Assembly (NCBI RefSeq): GCF_013149275.1
Contig: NZ_JABGNA010000001.1
Span: 682,001 to 746,000, forward strand
Length of the DNA: 64,000 nt
Direction: 5' to 3'
Source: Mucilaginibacter sp. SG564
Lineage (GTDB): Bacteria; Bacteroidota; Bacteroidia; Sphingobacteriales; Sphingobacteriaceae
The notes beneath the pieces are model-generated. The model had not been told where the DNA came from. It ran no database searches and worked only from the letters and a program-made list of their open reading frames with translations. Shown here piece after piece: positions 9,026 to 18,710 of the stretch. Positions within the stretch are counted from its first letter, which is position 1. Each line of letters opens with the position of its first letter. A program made the position numbers and the translations under genes.

Positions 9026-10095
9026 TCAAAGTAGCATTTATAACCCGCTCAACCATATATACCGTGCCCGGCGGTGATACCATCCAGGCGGTGCAGACTG
9101 CGCGTCACTTGACAGAGATGGGCATCACTGCCGATATCAGGCTGGCTAATGAAAGTATCCACTACAATCATTACGATTTGCTTCACTTTTTTAATCTTAC
9201 CCGCCCGGCCGATATCCTGTATCATAGCCAGAAAGCAGGTAAGCCCTATGTAGTATCTACCATTTTGTGCAATTACGGTGAGTATGATAAATACCATCGC
9301 AAAGGCATGGGCAGACTGCTGCGCTATTTGTCGACTGATACTATCGAGTATATTAAATCCATAGCCCGTTACCTGCTGGGGCGCGATAGTTTGGCAAGCT
9401 TGTCATACACCTGGCTTGGTCAGCGTAAGAGCATCAAGAATATATTGAGCAGGGCCGCTATGATACTGCCCAATTCAGAGTCGGAGTATAACCGGGTGAT
9501 CCAATCATACGAGCGCAAGGTGAAACACCTGGTAGTGCCTAACGGGGCCGATCAGAATATGTTTCAGTATGATCCGGACTATCCAAAGGATGAGAAACTG
9601 GTGATCTGCGCAGCACGAATAGAGGGTATCAAAAATCAGCTGAACCTGATACGTGCGCTCAACAATACCCCCTATCGCTTACTGTTGATTGGCACACATG
9701 CCCCAAATCAGCTGGCCTATTACCAGGAATGCCGGGAAATAGCTGCCGATAATGTGATTTTTATTGATCACATCCCACAGCAGGAACTGGTAAAATATTA
9801 CCGCCGGGCAAAAGTGCACATCCTGCCCAGCTGGTTTGAAACTACCGGCCTGAGCTCGATTGAAGCCGCGCTCATGGGTTGCAATATTGTAACCAGCGAT
9901 AAAGGCGATGTACGCGAGTATTTTGCCGACGACGCCTTTTACTGCGATCCATCATCACCGGAAAGTATCCTGGCCGCTGTTGAAAAGGCAAGCAAAACGC
10001 CTTACAATGAGACTTTAAGACACCGCATATTAAAACAGTACACCTGGAAACAGGCGGCATCACAAACATTAAAAGCGTATCAATCAGTATTATAG
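9022..10095 (+). CDS. family 4 glycosyltransferase
   Basis: The 357-residue protein has a GT-B fold. The N-terminal domain begins KVAFITRSTIYTVPGGDTIQ, and a linker PNGADQNMF near residue 172 leads to the C-terminal nucleotide-sugar domain. EKLVICAARIEGIKNQLNLIRAL and the donor-binding segment WFETTGLSSIEAALMGCNIV (about 273-292), with the GT4 E-x7-E pattern, are clear. It is coupled by a 4-base overlap to the GT2 gene upstream and followed after 2 bases by the next glycosyltransferase. Donor and acceptor are unknown. Confidence 0.9.
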   Translation: MIKVAFITRSTIYTVPGGDTIQAVQTARHLTEMGITADIRLANESIHYNHYDLLHFFNLTRPADILYHSQKAGKPYVVSTILCNYGEYDKYHRKGMGRLLRYLSTDTIEYIKSIARYLLGRDSLASLSYTWLGQRKSIKNILSRAAMILPNSESEYNRVIQSYERKVKHLVVPNGADQNMFQYDPDYPKDEKLVICAARIEGIKNQLNLIRALNNTPYRLLLIGTHAPNQLAYYQECREIAADNVIFIDHIPQQELVKYYRRAKVHILPSWFETTGLSSIEAALMGCNIVTSDKGDVREYFADDAFYCDPSSPESILAAVEKASKTPYNETLRHRILKQYTWKQAASQTLKAYQSVL

Positions 10096-10097
10096 CC

Positions 10098-11225
10098 ATG
10101 AAATTACGTATAGCCATTTTAGGAACCCGGGGCATCCCCAATTATTACGGTGGATTTGAGCATATATCTGAATATGTATCGGCCGGTTTGGTAAAACGCG
10201 GGCACTCGGTAACTGTTTATAATTCGCACAATCACCCGTATACCCAGGATAGCTGGAATGGTGTGGAGATAAAACACTGCTACGACCCGGAATATTTGAT
10301 AGGTACCGCCGGACAATTCATCTATGATATGAATTGCCTGCTGGATGCCCGCAAAAACAAGTTTGACGTGGTATTGATCATGGGTTATACCAGCAGCTCG
10401 GTTTGGGGCAAACTGTATCCAAAAAATAGTACCATCATCACCAATATGGATGGTATGGAGTGGAAACGGTCAAAGTACTCCAAACCGGTACAGCAATTTT
10501 TAAAATACGCCGAAAAGTTGGCTGTAAAGTACAGTCATTATTATGTGGCCGACTCCAGGGTGATCAAATCATACCTTGCCGATAAATATAACATTACAAG
10601 TGAATATATCCCCTACGGCGCTGATGTTTACTCGGATCAGGAACGTGAACAGTATGACTTTGACGAAGCCTTAAAAGAAGATTATTTCCTGCTGATGGCA
10701 CGCATGGAGCCCGAAAATAATATCGAAACTATTCTGGATGGATTTAACAAAAGCAATTCGCGCAGAAAGTTTAAAGTTTTGGGCGATACCGGCAACCGCT
10801 TTGGCAAGTATATCACCAATAAATTTAATAACGATGAGCGTATAGAATTTAAAGGATCTATTTTTGATAACCCCAAAGTACGATCGCTACAAAATAACTC
10901 TTACCTGTATTTTCATGGGCATAGCGTAGGCGGCACCAATCCATCTCTATTGGAAGCCATGGCCAGCGAAGCGCTTATCGCCGCGCATAACAACCCCTTC
11001 AATAAATCGGTGCTGAATACCGATGCTTTTTATTTTTCAAATGCTCTCGAAGTGCGGGAACTGGTAGAAAACGTACAGCGCCAAGACACAGAAAAAAGCA
11101 TGGTGATGAATAACCTGCATAAGATCCAGGATCAGTTTAATTGGGAAACGGTAATTGATCAGTACGAGGAATTTATTGTGGAAAGCTATAAACACGCCAA
11201 TCATGAAGCAATTATTGCTTATTAA
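10098..11225 (+). CDS. DUF1972-type glycosyltransferase (rhamnosyltransferase-like)
   Basis: The 375-residue protein opens with KLRIAILGTRGIPNYYGGFE, the hallmark of the DUF1972 N-terminal domain found in bacterial rhamnosyltransferase-like GT4 enzymes. A GT-B C-terminal half follows (FLLMARMEPENNIETILDGF near 195-214; GHSVGGTNPSLLEAMASEAL near 275-294). The rhamnose assignment is a family-level guess. Its 3' end overlaps the start of the next gene at 11203 by 23 bases. Confidence 0.88.
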   Translation: MKLRIAILGTRGIPNYYGGFEHISEYVSAGLVKRGHSVTVYNSHNHPYTQDSWNGVEIKHCYDPEYLIGTAGQFIYDMNCLLDARKNKFDVVLIMGYTSSSVWGKLYPKNSTIITNMDGMEWKRSKYSKPVQQFLKYAEKLAVKYSHYYVADSRVIKSYLADKYNITSEYIPYGADVYSDQEREQYDFDEALKEDYFLLMARMEPENNIETILDGFNKSNSRRKFKVLGDTGNRFGKYITNKFNNDERIEFKGSIFDNPKVRSLQNNSYLYFHGHSVGGTNPSLLEAMASEALIAAHNNPFNKSVLNTDAFYFSNALEVRELVENVQRQDTEKSMVMNNLHKIQDQFNWETVIDQYEEFIVESYKHANHEAIIAY

Positions 11226-12522
11226 TGATACACCGGCCAATAGGATAAGCTATTACCATGTGCTCTTGCTCATGGCAAGCCTGCCTTTTGATATGTTTTA
11301 CAGTCATATCATTCTTATTAGTTTTACGCTGCACACGCTTATTCATCTGGATAAAAGCAGGCTAAAAGCATTACGTACTTTTAAGCAGTTGGTACTGCCT
11401 TCTGTTTTATTTATTACCATCATCGCCACCATTTATACTATCAACCTAAAGGCTGCTTTTAATGAATGGACTTTGCGGATCCCGCTCTTACTGTTCCCGG
11501 TTATGTTCCTACTCAATGGCCTCGATTGGAAAAAATACCGGGAAAACTTCTTGATGGGGTTTTCGTTGGTTTGCGCGTTAACCGTTTTTTACCTGTTCGT
11601 GGTTGTTTTGGCCACCGTTAGGTTTTATCATATGCCTTTGCGGGCCATTTTTGGTGAAGGTTTTACCAATCATAATTTCGCCGGTCCGTTAAAAATTCAC
11701 GCTACTTTTTTCTCCTTCCAGCTGGTTGTCGCATTGGTTTACCTGCTGTCGGTTTTGATCAAAGGGGTAACAACCAGGTGGTTAAGAAATATATACATCA
11801 TCAGTTGTCTTATCCTGGTATGTGGAATGATTCAGTTGAGTTCCAAATCAATATTGATTATCCTTTTTGTGGCTGTAAACGTGGTACTGCCACTGTATCT
11901 GCTACAGGCAAAACAGCGTCGGCGATACATGATTACCGGATGGTTGATCACAGCAGTAGGTATTGCCGGAATTTTAAGCATATCCACCTTCAGAGATCGC
12001 TACATAACCTTGCTGAAAGACGATATTTCAACAGATAAAACCATCCCCCGGAACTCAGATTCGCGCTTTGAACGCTGGCATATCGCAGCCGCACGCATAA
12101 AAGATAAACCATTGCTGGGATATGGCTCAGGCTCGGAAGTAGGTTTGCTGAAGGATGATTTTTATAATGCCAAAATGTACAGCTCCTATCTCAAAGGCTT
12201 GAATTCCCATAATCAGTATATCAGTTTCGTATTAAAATCGGGTATATGGGGATTGGTTATTTATATACTGACACTGGTTTATGGGTTTAAAATGGCCTTC
12301 AAACGAAAAGATGTTTTGTTCATCAGCTTTATGCTGATTATTGCTGTGGTGTCGGTGAGCGAAAACTTATTGGATGTAGATAAGGGCGTGATGTTTTACA
12401 GCTTTTTCTTTTCCTTTTTCCTGTTCTCGGCGCCTGATAATAAAACAATTATCAAAGAGCAGCAAAAACCTGATGAATATTTAATACCGCTGGCAACCAA
12501 CGCATTGGCTGCTACGTCATAA
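11203..12522 (+). CDS. O-antigen ligase-like membrane protein
   Basis: About 439 residues with ten or more hydrophobic helices. The start at 11203 (MKQLLLIND) is preferred because the upstream in-frame ATG at 11155 lies deep in the preceding gene. Near the middle, FGEGFTNHNFAGPLKIHATF, and towards the end, NSHNQYISFVLKSGIWGLVI, match the NxHN-containing Wzy_C/WaaL motif of O-antigen ligases. With the protein at 6393 the locus has two polymerase/ligase-type proteins, which may split between chain polymerisation and transfer to the carrier. Promoter-like site F lies inside its last codons. Confidence 0.8.
   Translation: MKQLLLINDTPANRISYYHVLLLMASLPFDMFYSHIILISFTLHTLIHLDKSRLKALRTFKQLVLPSVLFITIIATIYTINLKAAFNEWTLRIPLLLFPVMFLLNGLDWKKYRENFLMGFSLVCALTVFYLFVVVLATVRFYHMPLRAIFGEGFTNHNFAGPLKIHATFFSFQLVVALVYLLSVLIKGVTTRWLRNIYIISCLILVCGMIQLSSKSILIILFVAVNVVLPLYLLQAKQRRRYMITGWLITAVGIAGILSISTFRDRYITLLKDDISTDKTIPRNSDSRFERWHIAAARIKDKPLLGYGSGSEVGLLKDDFYNAKMYSSYLKGLNSHNQYISFVLKSGIWGLVIYILTLVYGFKMAFKRKDVLFISFMLIIAVVSVSENLLDVDKGVMFYSFFFSFFLFSAPDNKTIIKEQQKPDEYLIPLATNALAATS
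12492..12517 (+). promoter_or_regulatory. ECF-type promoter, site F, inside the 3' end of the preceding gene
   Basis: GGCAACC (12492-12498), 16 bases, then CGT (12515-12517) followed by CATAA. It overlaps the final codons of the ligase-like gene and lies 31 bases before the GTG start at 12549. Because it is in coding sequence it is less certain than A, C, D, E and G, but motif, spacing and position all agree. Confidence 0.58.
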
Positions 12523-12548
12523 TTATATACTACTAAATATACAGCACC

Positions 12549-13469
12549 GTGGCAGAGATCAAAAAAAACATATTGGCAACACTGGCTTATTTCGATGTGT
12601 TCAACTATCCGCTTACGCGGGAAGAGATAAGTTTGTTTCTGCCCGTTAAGTGCGATGCTATAGATTTTGATCTGGCTATGGCCTGCCTGGTGAGTTGCAG
12701 ACTGATTTATCGGTTCGACAGGTTCTATATGCTAAAGAACGATCCCTACCTGGTGAAAAGAAGAAACGACGGGAACCAGAAAGCGGCCGATATGATTAAA
12801 ACAGCCCGTAAGGTAGGTAATATCCTTATCCGTTTCCCTTATGTGCGTGGTATAGCTATTTCGGGTTCTTTATCAAAAAACTATGCCGATGCCGAATCAG
12901 ATATCGATCTGTTTATAGTTACCGCCCCCAACCGCATGTGGGTGGCCCGTACATTGATGCACTTTTTAAAAAAACTCACTTTCCTGGTTAATCGCGAGCA
13001 TTACTTCTGCATGAACTACTATATAGATGAGCAGCAGCTGGAAATTGCCGAAAAGAACATTTATACGGCGACCGAAGTGGTTACCCTGATCCCGATACAG
13101 GGCGATACCACCTTTGCCGATTTTTTTGCAGCCAACGCCTGGACACGCGACTATCTGCCCAATCATATCATGCGGGTATCCACAGCCAAACCTTTAAGCA
13201 AATTTCCCTTAAAAAGCCTGGTTGAATGGTTATTGAATAATCGTTTGGGCGAATTACTGGATAACAAGTTCATGAGGATCACGGCCAGCAGATGGAGTCA
13301 GAAAACCCGCGAGAAAAAGTTAAATGATCACGGTATGGTACTGGCCATGGCAACCGGTAAACATTACGCCAAACCCGATCCAAAGAATTTCCAGATTAGT
13401 CTAATCAGTCGTTACGAAACCAGGATAGCACAGTTGCTGGTAGAAAACCAGCATAGTGTAGCGAATTAA
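12549..13469 (+). CDS. nucleotidyltransferase-fold protein
   Basis: The 306-residue protein starts with GTG. Residues 1-75 look like a winged-helix module (LAYFDVFNYPLTREEISLFL). They are followed by the nucleotidyltransferase signature GSLSKNYADAESDIDLFIVT (about 106-125), which keeps the GS and D-x-D residues of the polymerase-beta superfamily. A helical C-terminal part follows. Family members transfer nucleotides to small molecules, proteins or RNA, and the substrate here is unknown. Such proteins recur in Bacteroidota glycan loci. It is a single-gene unit behind site F. Confidence 0.75.
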   Translation: MAEIKKNILATLAYFDVFNYPLTREEISLFLPVKCDAIDFDLAMACLVSCRLIYRFDRFYMLKNDPYLVKRRNDGNQKAADMIKTARKVGNILIRFPYVRGIAISGSLSKNYADAESDIDLFIVTAPNRMWVARTLMHFLKKLTFLVNREHYFCMNYYIDEQQLEIAEKNIYTATEVVTLIPIQGDTTFADFFAANAWTRDYLPNHIMRVSTAKPLSKFPLKSLVEWLLNNRLGELLDNKFMRITASRWSQKTREKKLNDHGMVLAMATGKHYAKPDPKNFQISLISRYETRIAQLLVENQHSVAN

Positions 13470-13484
13470 TAAATAAAGAAATTA

Positions 13485-13622
13485 TGTCATTGCGAGGAGG
13501 AACGACGAAGCGATCTCGTAGCTGTTCAACTTCCGCTGTCATTTCGAACGAGGAACGAGGAGAAATCTTTTACGTTGTTTAGAAATGAGCAGAAGATTTC
13601 TCCCTGCGGTCGAAATGACAGC
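13485..13622. repeat. two adjacent imperfect inverted repeats between convergent genes
   Basis: A TGTCATTGCGAG half-unit at 13485-13496 is followed by a full foldback: GCTGTCATTTCGA (13535-13547) pairs with TCGAAATGACAGC (13610-13622), and GGAGAAATCTT pairs with AAGATTTCTCC. It is the same class as the repeats at 2319-2502 and 22055-22131, and may also stop transcription from both convergent operons. Confidence 0.75.
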
Positions 13623-13650
13623 TTTAAATTAATACTCCCGAATAGTTTTG

Positions 13651-14472
13651 TTACTTCTTTTCCAGCGAGATAATAAAATAGTCGCCCATGAATTTCCAGG
13701 GCCAGCTACTTTTTAATTTATCTTCTTTGTTTTTCAGGAATTGATAGGCTTTAGGATGCTTTTCAGCAAAGCCTTCAATGTAGGATGGCGGTACAATGGT
13801 GCAAAGTCCCTCAACACCTAATACTTTATATGATTCCTTTAAAGTATTGATAATGAATGATGAACTGTAGTAAAAGCACTTGAAATAAGTCCCCTCGATA
13901 TGTGCGGTACGGCCATTGCTGCTAAAAAACCTGCGGAAGGCGGTTTTGAATTTGCCTTTAAAAACCAGCAAGGTTTCCCACAGGCAAAAGCCGGGAATAA
14001 CCACCAGCGTTACCTTGCCGCCTGGTTTTAAAAGCTGGTCAAAAGACAGGAGAACTTTGTCCAGTTCGCAGGTACAATTGAGACCACCAAAGTTAGAGAA
14101 TATATGGTCAAATGGCCCCTGGTTTTGCAGTTGGGCCAATTGAGTAAAAGAGCAAATTTCTGTGCTGATCCGGTCGCGGTAAGCTTCAGTTTTTTGGCGC
14201 AGTACCTGTTGCATGCCTGTGGATATATCGGTAGCATGTACCCGGTGACCATTTTTGGCAAAAAACAAGGCATCTTCGCCGGTTCCGCTGTTAAGCTCCA
14301 GGATACTACTGTTGGGCGCCAGGTATTGCAAAACATGTTGCCTTACCCTTGCCCGTTTATAGTTAACAATGGTATTGCTGGAATAGATCTCATCAAAAAT
14401 AACCGACTGCCGGCTAAAAGCTGTAGAGGCATCGGTTTCGTTGGTACTCGTTATGCTTATCCCGTTTGTCAT
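13651..14472 (-). CDS. SAM-dependent class I methyltransferase
   Basis: The 273-residue protein has methyltransferase motif I as ILELNSGTGEDALFFAKNG (about 58-76), with the acidic end of strand two in VHATDIS. FDHIFSNFGGLNC and LKPGGKVTLVVIPGFC correspond to motifs II and III. It is the last gene of the minus-strand operon that starts at 18533 and overlaps the radical SAM gene upstream by 4 bases (ATGA). Target and product are unknown. The coupling suggests it modifies the same molecule as the radical SAM enzymes. Confidence 0.87.
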   Translation of the reverse strand: MTNGISITSTNETDASTAFSRQSVIFDEIYSSNTIVNYKRARVRQHVLQYLAPNSSILELNSGTGEDALFFAKNGHRVHATDISTGMQQVLRQKTEAYRDRISTEICSFTQLAQLQNQGPFDHIFSNFGGLNCTCELDKVLLSFDQLLKPGGKVTLVVIPGFCLWETLLVFKGKFKTAFRRFFSSNGRTAHIEGTYFKCFYYSSSFIINTLKESYKVLGVEGLCTIVPPSYIEGFAEKHPKAYQFLKNKEDKLKSSWPWKFMGDYFIISLEKK

Positions 14473-15938
14473 GATGCTTTTTCCAGTTGATTAAGTTTAA
14501 AACGCTCAATCATCATAGCGGGTGCATGGTATAATACGGATGCGGCCTTGCGGATGCGTTTTACACTTGGTTTAAAGGGGTTGCTCAACAGCTCAACCAA
14601 ACTATGTTTAGCCAGATGAGCATGATAGTTTTGATGTACGTACTTGTGCAGCTGTTTGTAGTAAGCAGGCTTAAAGGTATTGTTGAACATCAGTGCCATC
14701 TCGTCGGAGTCGGTCCAGTTGGTTTTTTGCTGCAGATCGGCCTTTACTTTTTCATAAAACAGCGTACCGGGCAGTGGGTACGAAACTGATATACCAATTT
14801 CATAAGGCAGCAAGTTGTTGATCATACGGATGGTTCGCCTGATATCTTCCTTGTTTTCGCCCGGATAACCAAACTGGATAAAGAAAGATGGTTTGATGCC
14901 ATGCTTTTTCATCATTTGGGTTGCGGTGTATATCTGTTGTATGGTAGTGCCCTTATCCATGGCATCCAGTATCTTTTGCGATCCGCTTTCCGCGCCTATC
15001 CAAACATTATCACAGCCCGATGCTGCTAAAGCTTCCACGGTTTCATCATCCAGTAACAGATCGGCGCGGGATTGCAGCTTGTACCTGAACTGCAAGCCCT
15101 CCTGTTTTACTAATCTGGCGAATTCAACTACCCAACCTGGTTTCAAGCCAAAAATATCATCACAAAACCAGATATGATCCATGTTGAACATCTCCTTCAT
15201 CAGCTTCAACTCGATGATCACATTTTCGGGACTGCGCGAATTGTAGCGGTTACCATAAATAGGTTTGGCGCACCAGTTACACTTAAAGGGGCAGCCGCGT
15301 GTGGTACCCACATTGAGCGAAAAATAACCTTTATGCTGCAGCCAGCATTCGCGATATGGCGCAATGTTAACCAGGTCCCAGGCCGGTAATGGCAAACTAT
15401 CCAGATCTTTCAACACAGGCCTGCCCGGTGTTTTAACCGGGACATTATCCTGTAGATAAGCAAGGCCTTGTATATGAGAGAAATCTTCTCCCTTTTTTAT
15501 GGTATTAGTCAATTCCAGTAAAGTTTGCTCTGCTTCGCCGATGATCACAAAGTCGGCGCCCTCGGCCAGATATTCTTTGAAACGGTCGGTTGAGTCGGAA
15601 CTGGCCACAATGACGGTGCAGCCGCGCTCTTTGGCCAATTTGCACATGGCAAAAGCAGCCTCGCGCATATTGGTGAGGCACATTTTGGTGAGGTAATTAA
15701 AACCATCGTCATAGATCACAAAAAAACCGGGACGGGTTTTATCCAGGAGATCCGTGATCTCAAGTGGGGTATGACTAAACATTGTATCAAAAAGCGATAC
15801 CTGGTAATTGTTTTGCCGCATCAATGAAGCAGCATATAAAGTGCCTAGTGGCGGATATGGCTGTCCCTGCGCCCATTGTTTGGGATCGAAACGCAAAAAA
15901 TAGGAATGCGTAAAAAGTATATGATTTAACTGTTCCAT
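14469..15938 (-). CDS. B12-binding radical SAM enzyme
   Basis: The 489-residue protein has an N-terminal cobalamin-binding-like domain (about 20-160, with PPLGTLYAASLM and GADFVIIGEAEQTLLEL). The radical SAM core starts at about residue 205, with the cluster motif RGCPFKCNWCAKP (C-x3-C-x2-C). IWIGAESGSQKILDAMDKGTT-type segments follow. The architecture is that of class B radical SAM methylases and related B12 enzymes of lipid and glycan or natural-product pathways. It is the third gene of the minus operon from 18533. The substrate is not predictable. Confidence 0.87.
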   Translation of the reverse strand: MEQLNHILFTHSYFLRFDPKQWAQGQPYPPLGTLYAASLMRQNNYQVSLFDTMFSHTPLEITDLLDKTRPGFFVIYDDGFNYLTKMCLTNMREAAFAMCKLAKERGCTVIVASSDSTDRFKEYLAEGADFVIIGEAEQTLLELTNTIKKGEDFSHIQGLAYLQDNVPVKTPGRPVLKDLDSLPLPAWDLVNIAPYRECWLQHKGYFSLNVGTTRGCPFKCNWCAKPIYGNRYNSRSPENVIIELKLMKEMFNMDHIWFCDDIFGLKPGWVVEFARLVKQEGLQFRYKLQSRADLLLDDETVEALAASGCDNVWIGAESGSQKILDAMDKGTTIQQIYTATQMMKKHGIKPSFFIQFGYPGENKEDIRRTIRMINNLLPYEIGISVSYPLPGTLFYEKVKADLQQKTNWTDSDEMALMFNNTFKPAYYKQLHKYVHQNYHAHLAKHSLVELLSNPFKPSVKRIRKAASVLYHAPAMMIERFKLNQLEKAS

Positions 15939-15941
15939 AGG

Positions 15942-16991
15942 TTAAGCGACATTGGTTAATGGCGACAGGTTAAGTGAGCAAACGCATTTTACACAGGTTG
16001 GGTGCCCCGAGGTATCCAATGCCCTGCGGAAGGCGATGGCTTCGTCGCTGTTAATGATTTGTTTAAGCGGGGTATCCCTGATATTGCCCATACCTTCCAT
16101 AAAAAAACATGGCCGCACGGTGCCATCGGCTTCCACAACTGTGGATACCCAGGGTGCATTGCATTTTTTAAAAGGGAAATCATTCAAGCCATAAAAAGCG
16201 GCATAATAATGATAAATGTCCCTGATCTTTTCGCGGCTTTCCGCAATAAAGCGGTTATCAAACTCGGCGGCATATTTGGTCATCAGGTAATTGACTACTT
16301 CATTCAATTCGGGAAGTTCACGTTCTGCTATCCGTATTTCGTCCTGTCGTGGTTCTTCCCAGGCCTGCTGGCGGTTAAAAGCATGACTGCTCACATCGGC
16401 GGGCAAAAAGCTCACCTGGTCGAGCCCCATTTTTTTTGCTTCGGCAATAATAGCCGGCCAGTTACGATAGTTGAGCCGGTGTATCACCGTACGACCGGTT
16501 ATACGATACGCGGGGTTTAGTTTTTTGATATACTCCACCCCTTCCTTAAGCTTGCGGAAGGCATTGGGAATGTTCCGGATAGCATCATGCAGGGGTTCAT
16601 CACCATCTAAGGATACAATCAAATAGTCAACCCAGGTCAACAATTGCTCTGCATTGCTTTTTATGGATAAACCGGTGGTGAGCAGCGTTACTTTGATACC
16701 GGCATTTTTAAGGATGCGGCACAACGCAAAGAAATTGGAATTTAATAAAGCCTCGCCACCAGACATGAGCACTTGTTTGGTGCCGAGTTGTTTTAAGGAT
16801 GCCAATAAGCCGCTGATATCTGCTTCGGTTAGTTGTTTCAGGTTTTTGTTGTCCTTCCAGATGTCACACATCACACAACGGCAGTTACAGGCGCTGTGAG
16901 GCATTAATATTACAATGGGCAATACTGATATCCTGTGCGTTTGCAGTGTGCGGTAACGCTTAAAAGTATGGTATAACGACTGACCTGCCAT
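15942..16991 (-). CDS. radical SAM enzyme with SPASM-type C-terminus
   Basis: About 349 residues. I use the ATG at 16991 (MAGQSLYHTF), preceded by GAAAG, rather than a TTG at 17024 that abuts the upstream stop codon. The radical SAM cluster motif is SACNCRCVMCDIW (C-x3-C-x2-C) near residues 35-47, followed by LMSGGEALLN. The C-terminal CNAPWVSTVVEADGTVRPC and HPTCVKCVCSLN segments supply extra cysteines like SPASM auxiliary-cluster domains. It contains no B12 domain, unlike its two neighbours. Function within the glycan locus is unknown. Confidence 0.86.
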   Translation of the reverse strand: MAGQSLYHTFKRYRTLQTHRISVLPIVILMPHSACNCRCVMCDIWKDNKNLKQLTEADISGLLASLKQLGTKQVLMSGGEALLNSNFFALCRILKNAGIKVTLLTTGLSIKSNAEQLLTWVDYLIVSLDGDEPLHDAIRNIPNAFRKLKEGVEYIKKLNPAYRITGRTVIHRLNYRNWPAIIAEAKKMGLDQVSFLPADVSSHAFNRQQAWEEPRQDEIRIAERELPELNEVVNYLMTKYAAEFDNRFIAESREKIRDIYHYYAAFYGLNDFPFKKCNAPWVSTVVEADGTVRPCFFMEGMGNIRDTPLKQIINSDEAIAFRRALDTSGHPTCVKCVCSLNLSPLTNVA

Positions 16992-17024
16992 AACTATGGT
17001 TTTTCTTTCAAATCTTAAACACAA

Positions 17025-18533
17025 TTAAAAACCCTGGATCTCCGGCTGGCGGTATTTCCAGAACCTTTGCAACAGCTTTATTTCGTATGGGTACTTGTAC
17101 AGGTTTGTTTTATAACGCAGGCTCGATATCAGCTTAATTGATCTTCTCTTGAGGTCATTCATCCTGATATCGGTAACCGTTGGGTAAACGCCATTCAATA
17201 CGGTCTCAAAATTTCTGATCTTGTCAATCATTTCCGGTTTTATCCAGGGGGTTAACGGGTTTTTGCGCAGATCGAAGCTTTCCCAGGCCGGGCTTATCCA
17301 GTCTTCCAATATCTGAGGATAGGCGAAGCCCGATTCCAAAACTTGTTTGTACAGTTCGGAGCCCTCTGTGGGCACCGGTGTATAGGTATAAATAACAATC
17401 TCAGTTTTAGGGTTAACGGCTTTTACCTGTTTGATAAAATTGATCTCAAAATCTATCTGCTTCTGCACTTTCTCGGGCGTTTCCGCTGGTGTGCCTAATA
17501 CAAAAGAATATTCGGGGATGATATCGAATTTCTTCATCCGCTCGGCAAAACGGATGATCTGTTCGCCGGTTTGGGTGCCGCCTTTATCCATCTGTTCCAG
17601 GATCTCGTTGTTGCCGCTTTCGGCCCCAAAGAAAATACATTTGCAACCCGATTCCCGGATAATCTCCAGCGATGAATCTTTAAACTTATCCATGGTGTCG
17701 ATGCGTGCCATACCCCACCAGGTCATGTTTTCGGGTTTAATGAGTTTGGAAAAATCAACCGCGCGTTTCTCGGATACAAAAAAGTTATTGTCGTGAAACT
17801 CAATGGCATCGGCGCCCCATTTATCTTTAATGTATTTTACATCCTTATACACCGTTTGTGCCGATTTGGCTTTCCAGCGGGCCTCATAAATAGGCACCAC
17901 CGCGCAAAACGAACAGGTAAAAGGGCAGCCAATGCTGGAATGATAAGCCAACGTATGCTCGCCCAGGTAGGTTTTACCCAGGAATTTAGGTATGGGATAA
18001 AAATTGTTCAGCTTATCATAAGGCAATGGCGGCAATGAATCCTGATCAAGCAGATCTTCTTTGATGGTTTTGGTTATTTTACCATCGGCCTTGTAGATCA
18101 GGTTTTTGATGAACTCGTAAGGCTTACTGTTCTCCAACGCGTCTATCAGCAAAGGAAAAGCATTATCGCCGGGCCCGTTGATAATAAAATCAACATATTT
18201 AGAATCCAATACCACTTTGGGCTGATTAGAAGGGAAATAACCTCCCCAGATCATGGTGGTATATGGGTATTTTATTTTTATGGCTTTGGCTATTTCAATG
18301 GCTTGCTTTAATTGCGGGCCGGGCATCACCGTGAAACCCAGGTAGCCATACTCACCGGTTCGTAAATAGCTTTCTATTTTCTCCATCGGGTCGGCTTCAC
18401 AGTTGCCGTCAACAATGGCCCATTCATATTTTCCTTCAATAGAGGCCGCTATATTTAAAATGGAATTAGGTATACGGTATTTGGCTATAGCACTTCTTGG
18501 GTTAAACAGTATTACCTTATTGATTTTTGCCAT
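17025..18533 (-). CDS. B12-binding radical SAM enzyme
   Basis: The 502-residue first gene of the four-gene minus operon. The N-terminal cobalamin-binding-like fold (about 1-150) includes GEYGYLGFTVMPGPQLKQAI and MIWGGYFPSNQP. The radical SAM motif is SSIGCPFTCSFCAVVP (C-x3-C-x2-C, about 203-212), with CIFFGAESGNNEILEQMDKG after it. It is similar in layout to the protein at 14469 but clearly diverged, so the operon holds two B12 radical SAM enzymes and one SPASM enzyme. It lies 128 bases downstream of promoter-like site E. Confidence 0.87.
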   Translation of the reverse strand: MAKINKVILFNPRSAIAKYRIPNSILNIAASIEGKYEWAIVDGNCEADPMEKIESYLRTGEYGYLGFTVMPGPQLKQAIEIAKAIKIKYPYTTMIWGGYFPSNQPKVVLDSKYVDFIINGPGDNAFPLLIDALENSKPYEFIKNLIYKADGKITKTIKEDLLDQDSLPPLPYDKLNNFYPIPKFLGKTYLGEHTLAYHSSIGCPFTCSFCAVVPIYEARWKAKSAQTVYKDVKYIKDKWGADAIEFHDNNFFVSEKRAVDFSKLIKPENMTWWGMARIDTMDKFKDSSLEIIRESGCKCIFFGAESGNNEILEQMDKGGTQTGEQIIRFAERMKKFDIIPEYSFVLGTPAETPEKVQKQIDFEINFIKQVKAVNPKTEIVIYTYTPVPTEGSELYKQVLESGFAYPQILEDWISPAWESFDLRKNPLTPWIKPEMIDKIRNFETVLNGVYPTVTDIRMNDLKRRSIKLISSLRYKTNLYKYPYEIKLLQRFWKYRQPEIQGF

Positions 18534-18661
18534 ATAGATTTATTCTTGACGCATGAATATTTAAAGACCGGTCATTTAATTTTAATGATAAGCGATGAGG
18601 TTTTACCCCCATCGCTTACACAACCCTAAATCATAAAAATTATAACCGTTCTTAATACATT

Positions 18662-18687
18662 ACGCTGGGTATTGGGCAGTGGTTGCC
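18662..18687 (-). promoter_or_regulatory. ECF-type promoter, site E (minus strand)
   Basis: On the minus strand GGCAACC (18687-18681), 16 bases, then CGT (18664-18662) followed by AATGT. It points at the radical SAM operon starting at 18533. Its -35 box is 23 bases from that of the divergent site D. Confidence 0.72.
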
Positions 18688-18710
18688 TCAGCCAGCAATA
18701 AAAAAATGCA

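Noticed and set aside
10791..10816. GGCAACC inside a glycosyltransferase gene as a further ECF promoter
   Set aside because: No CGT or CGA follows after 16 bases. The same holds for the copies at 13349, 18764, 22216, 32968, 41661, 58203 and 58806.
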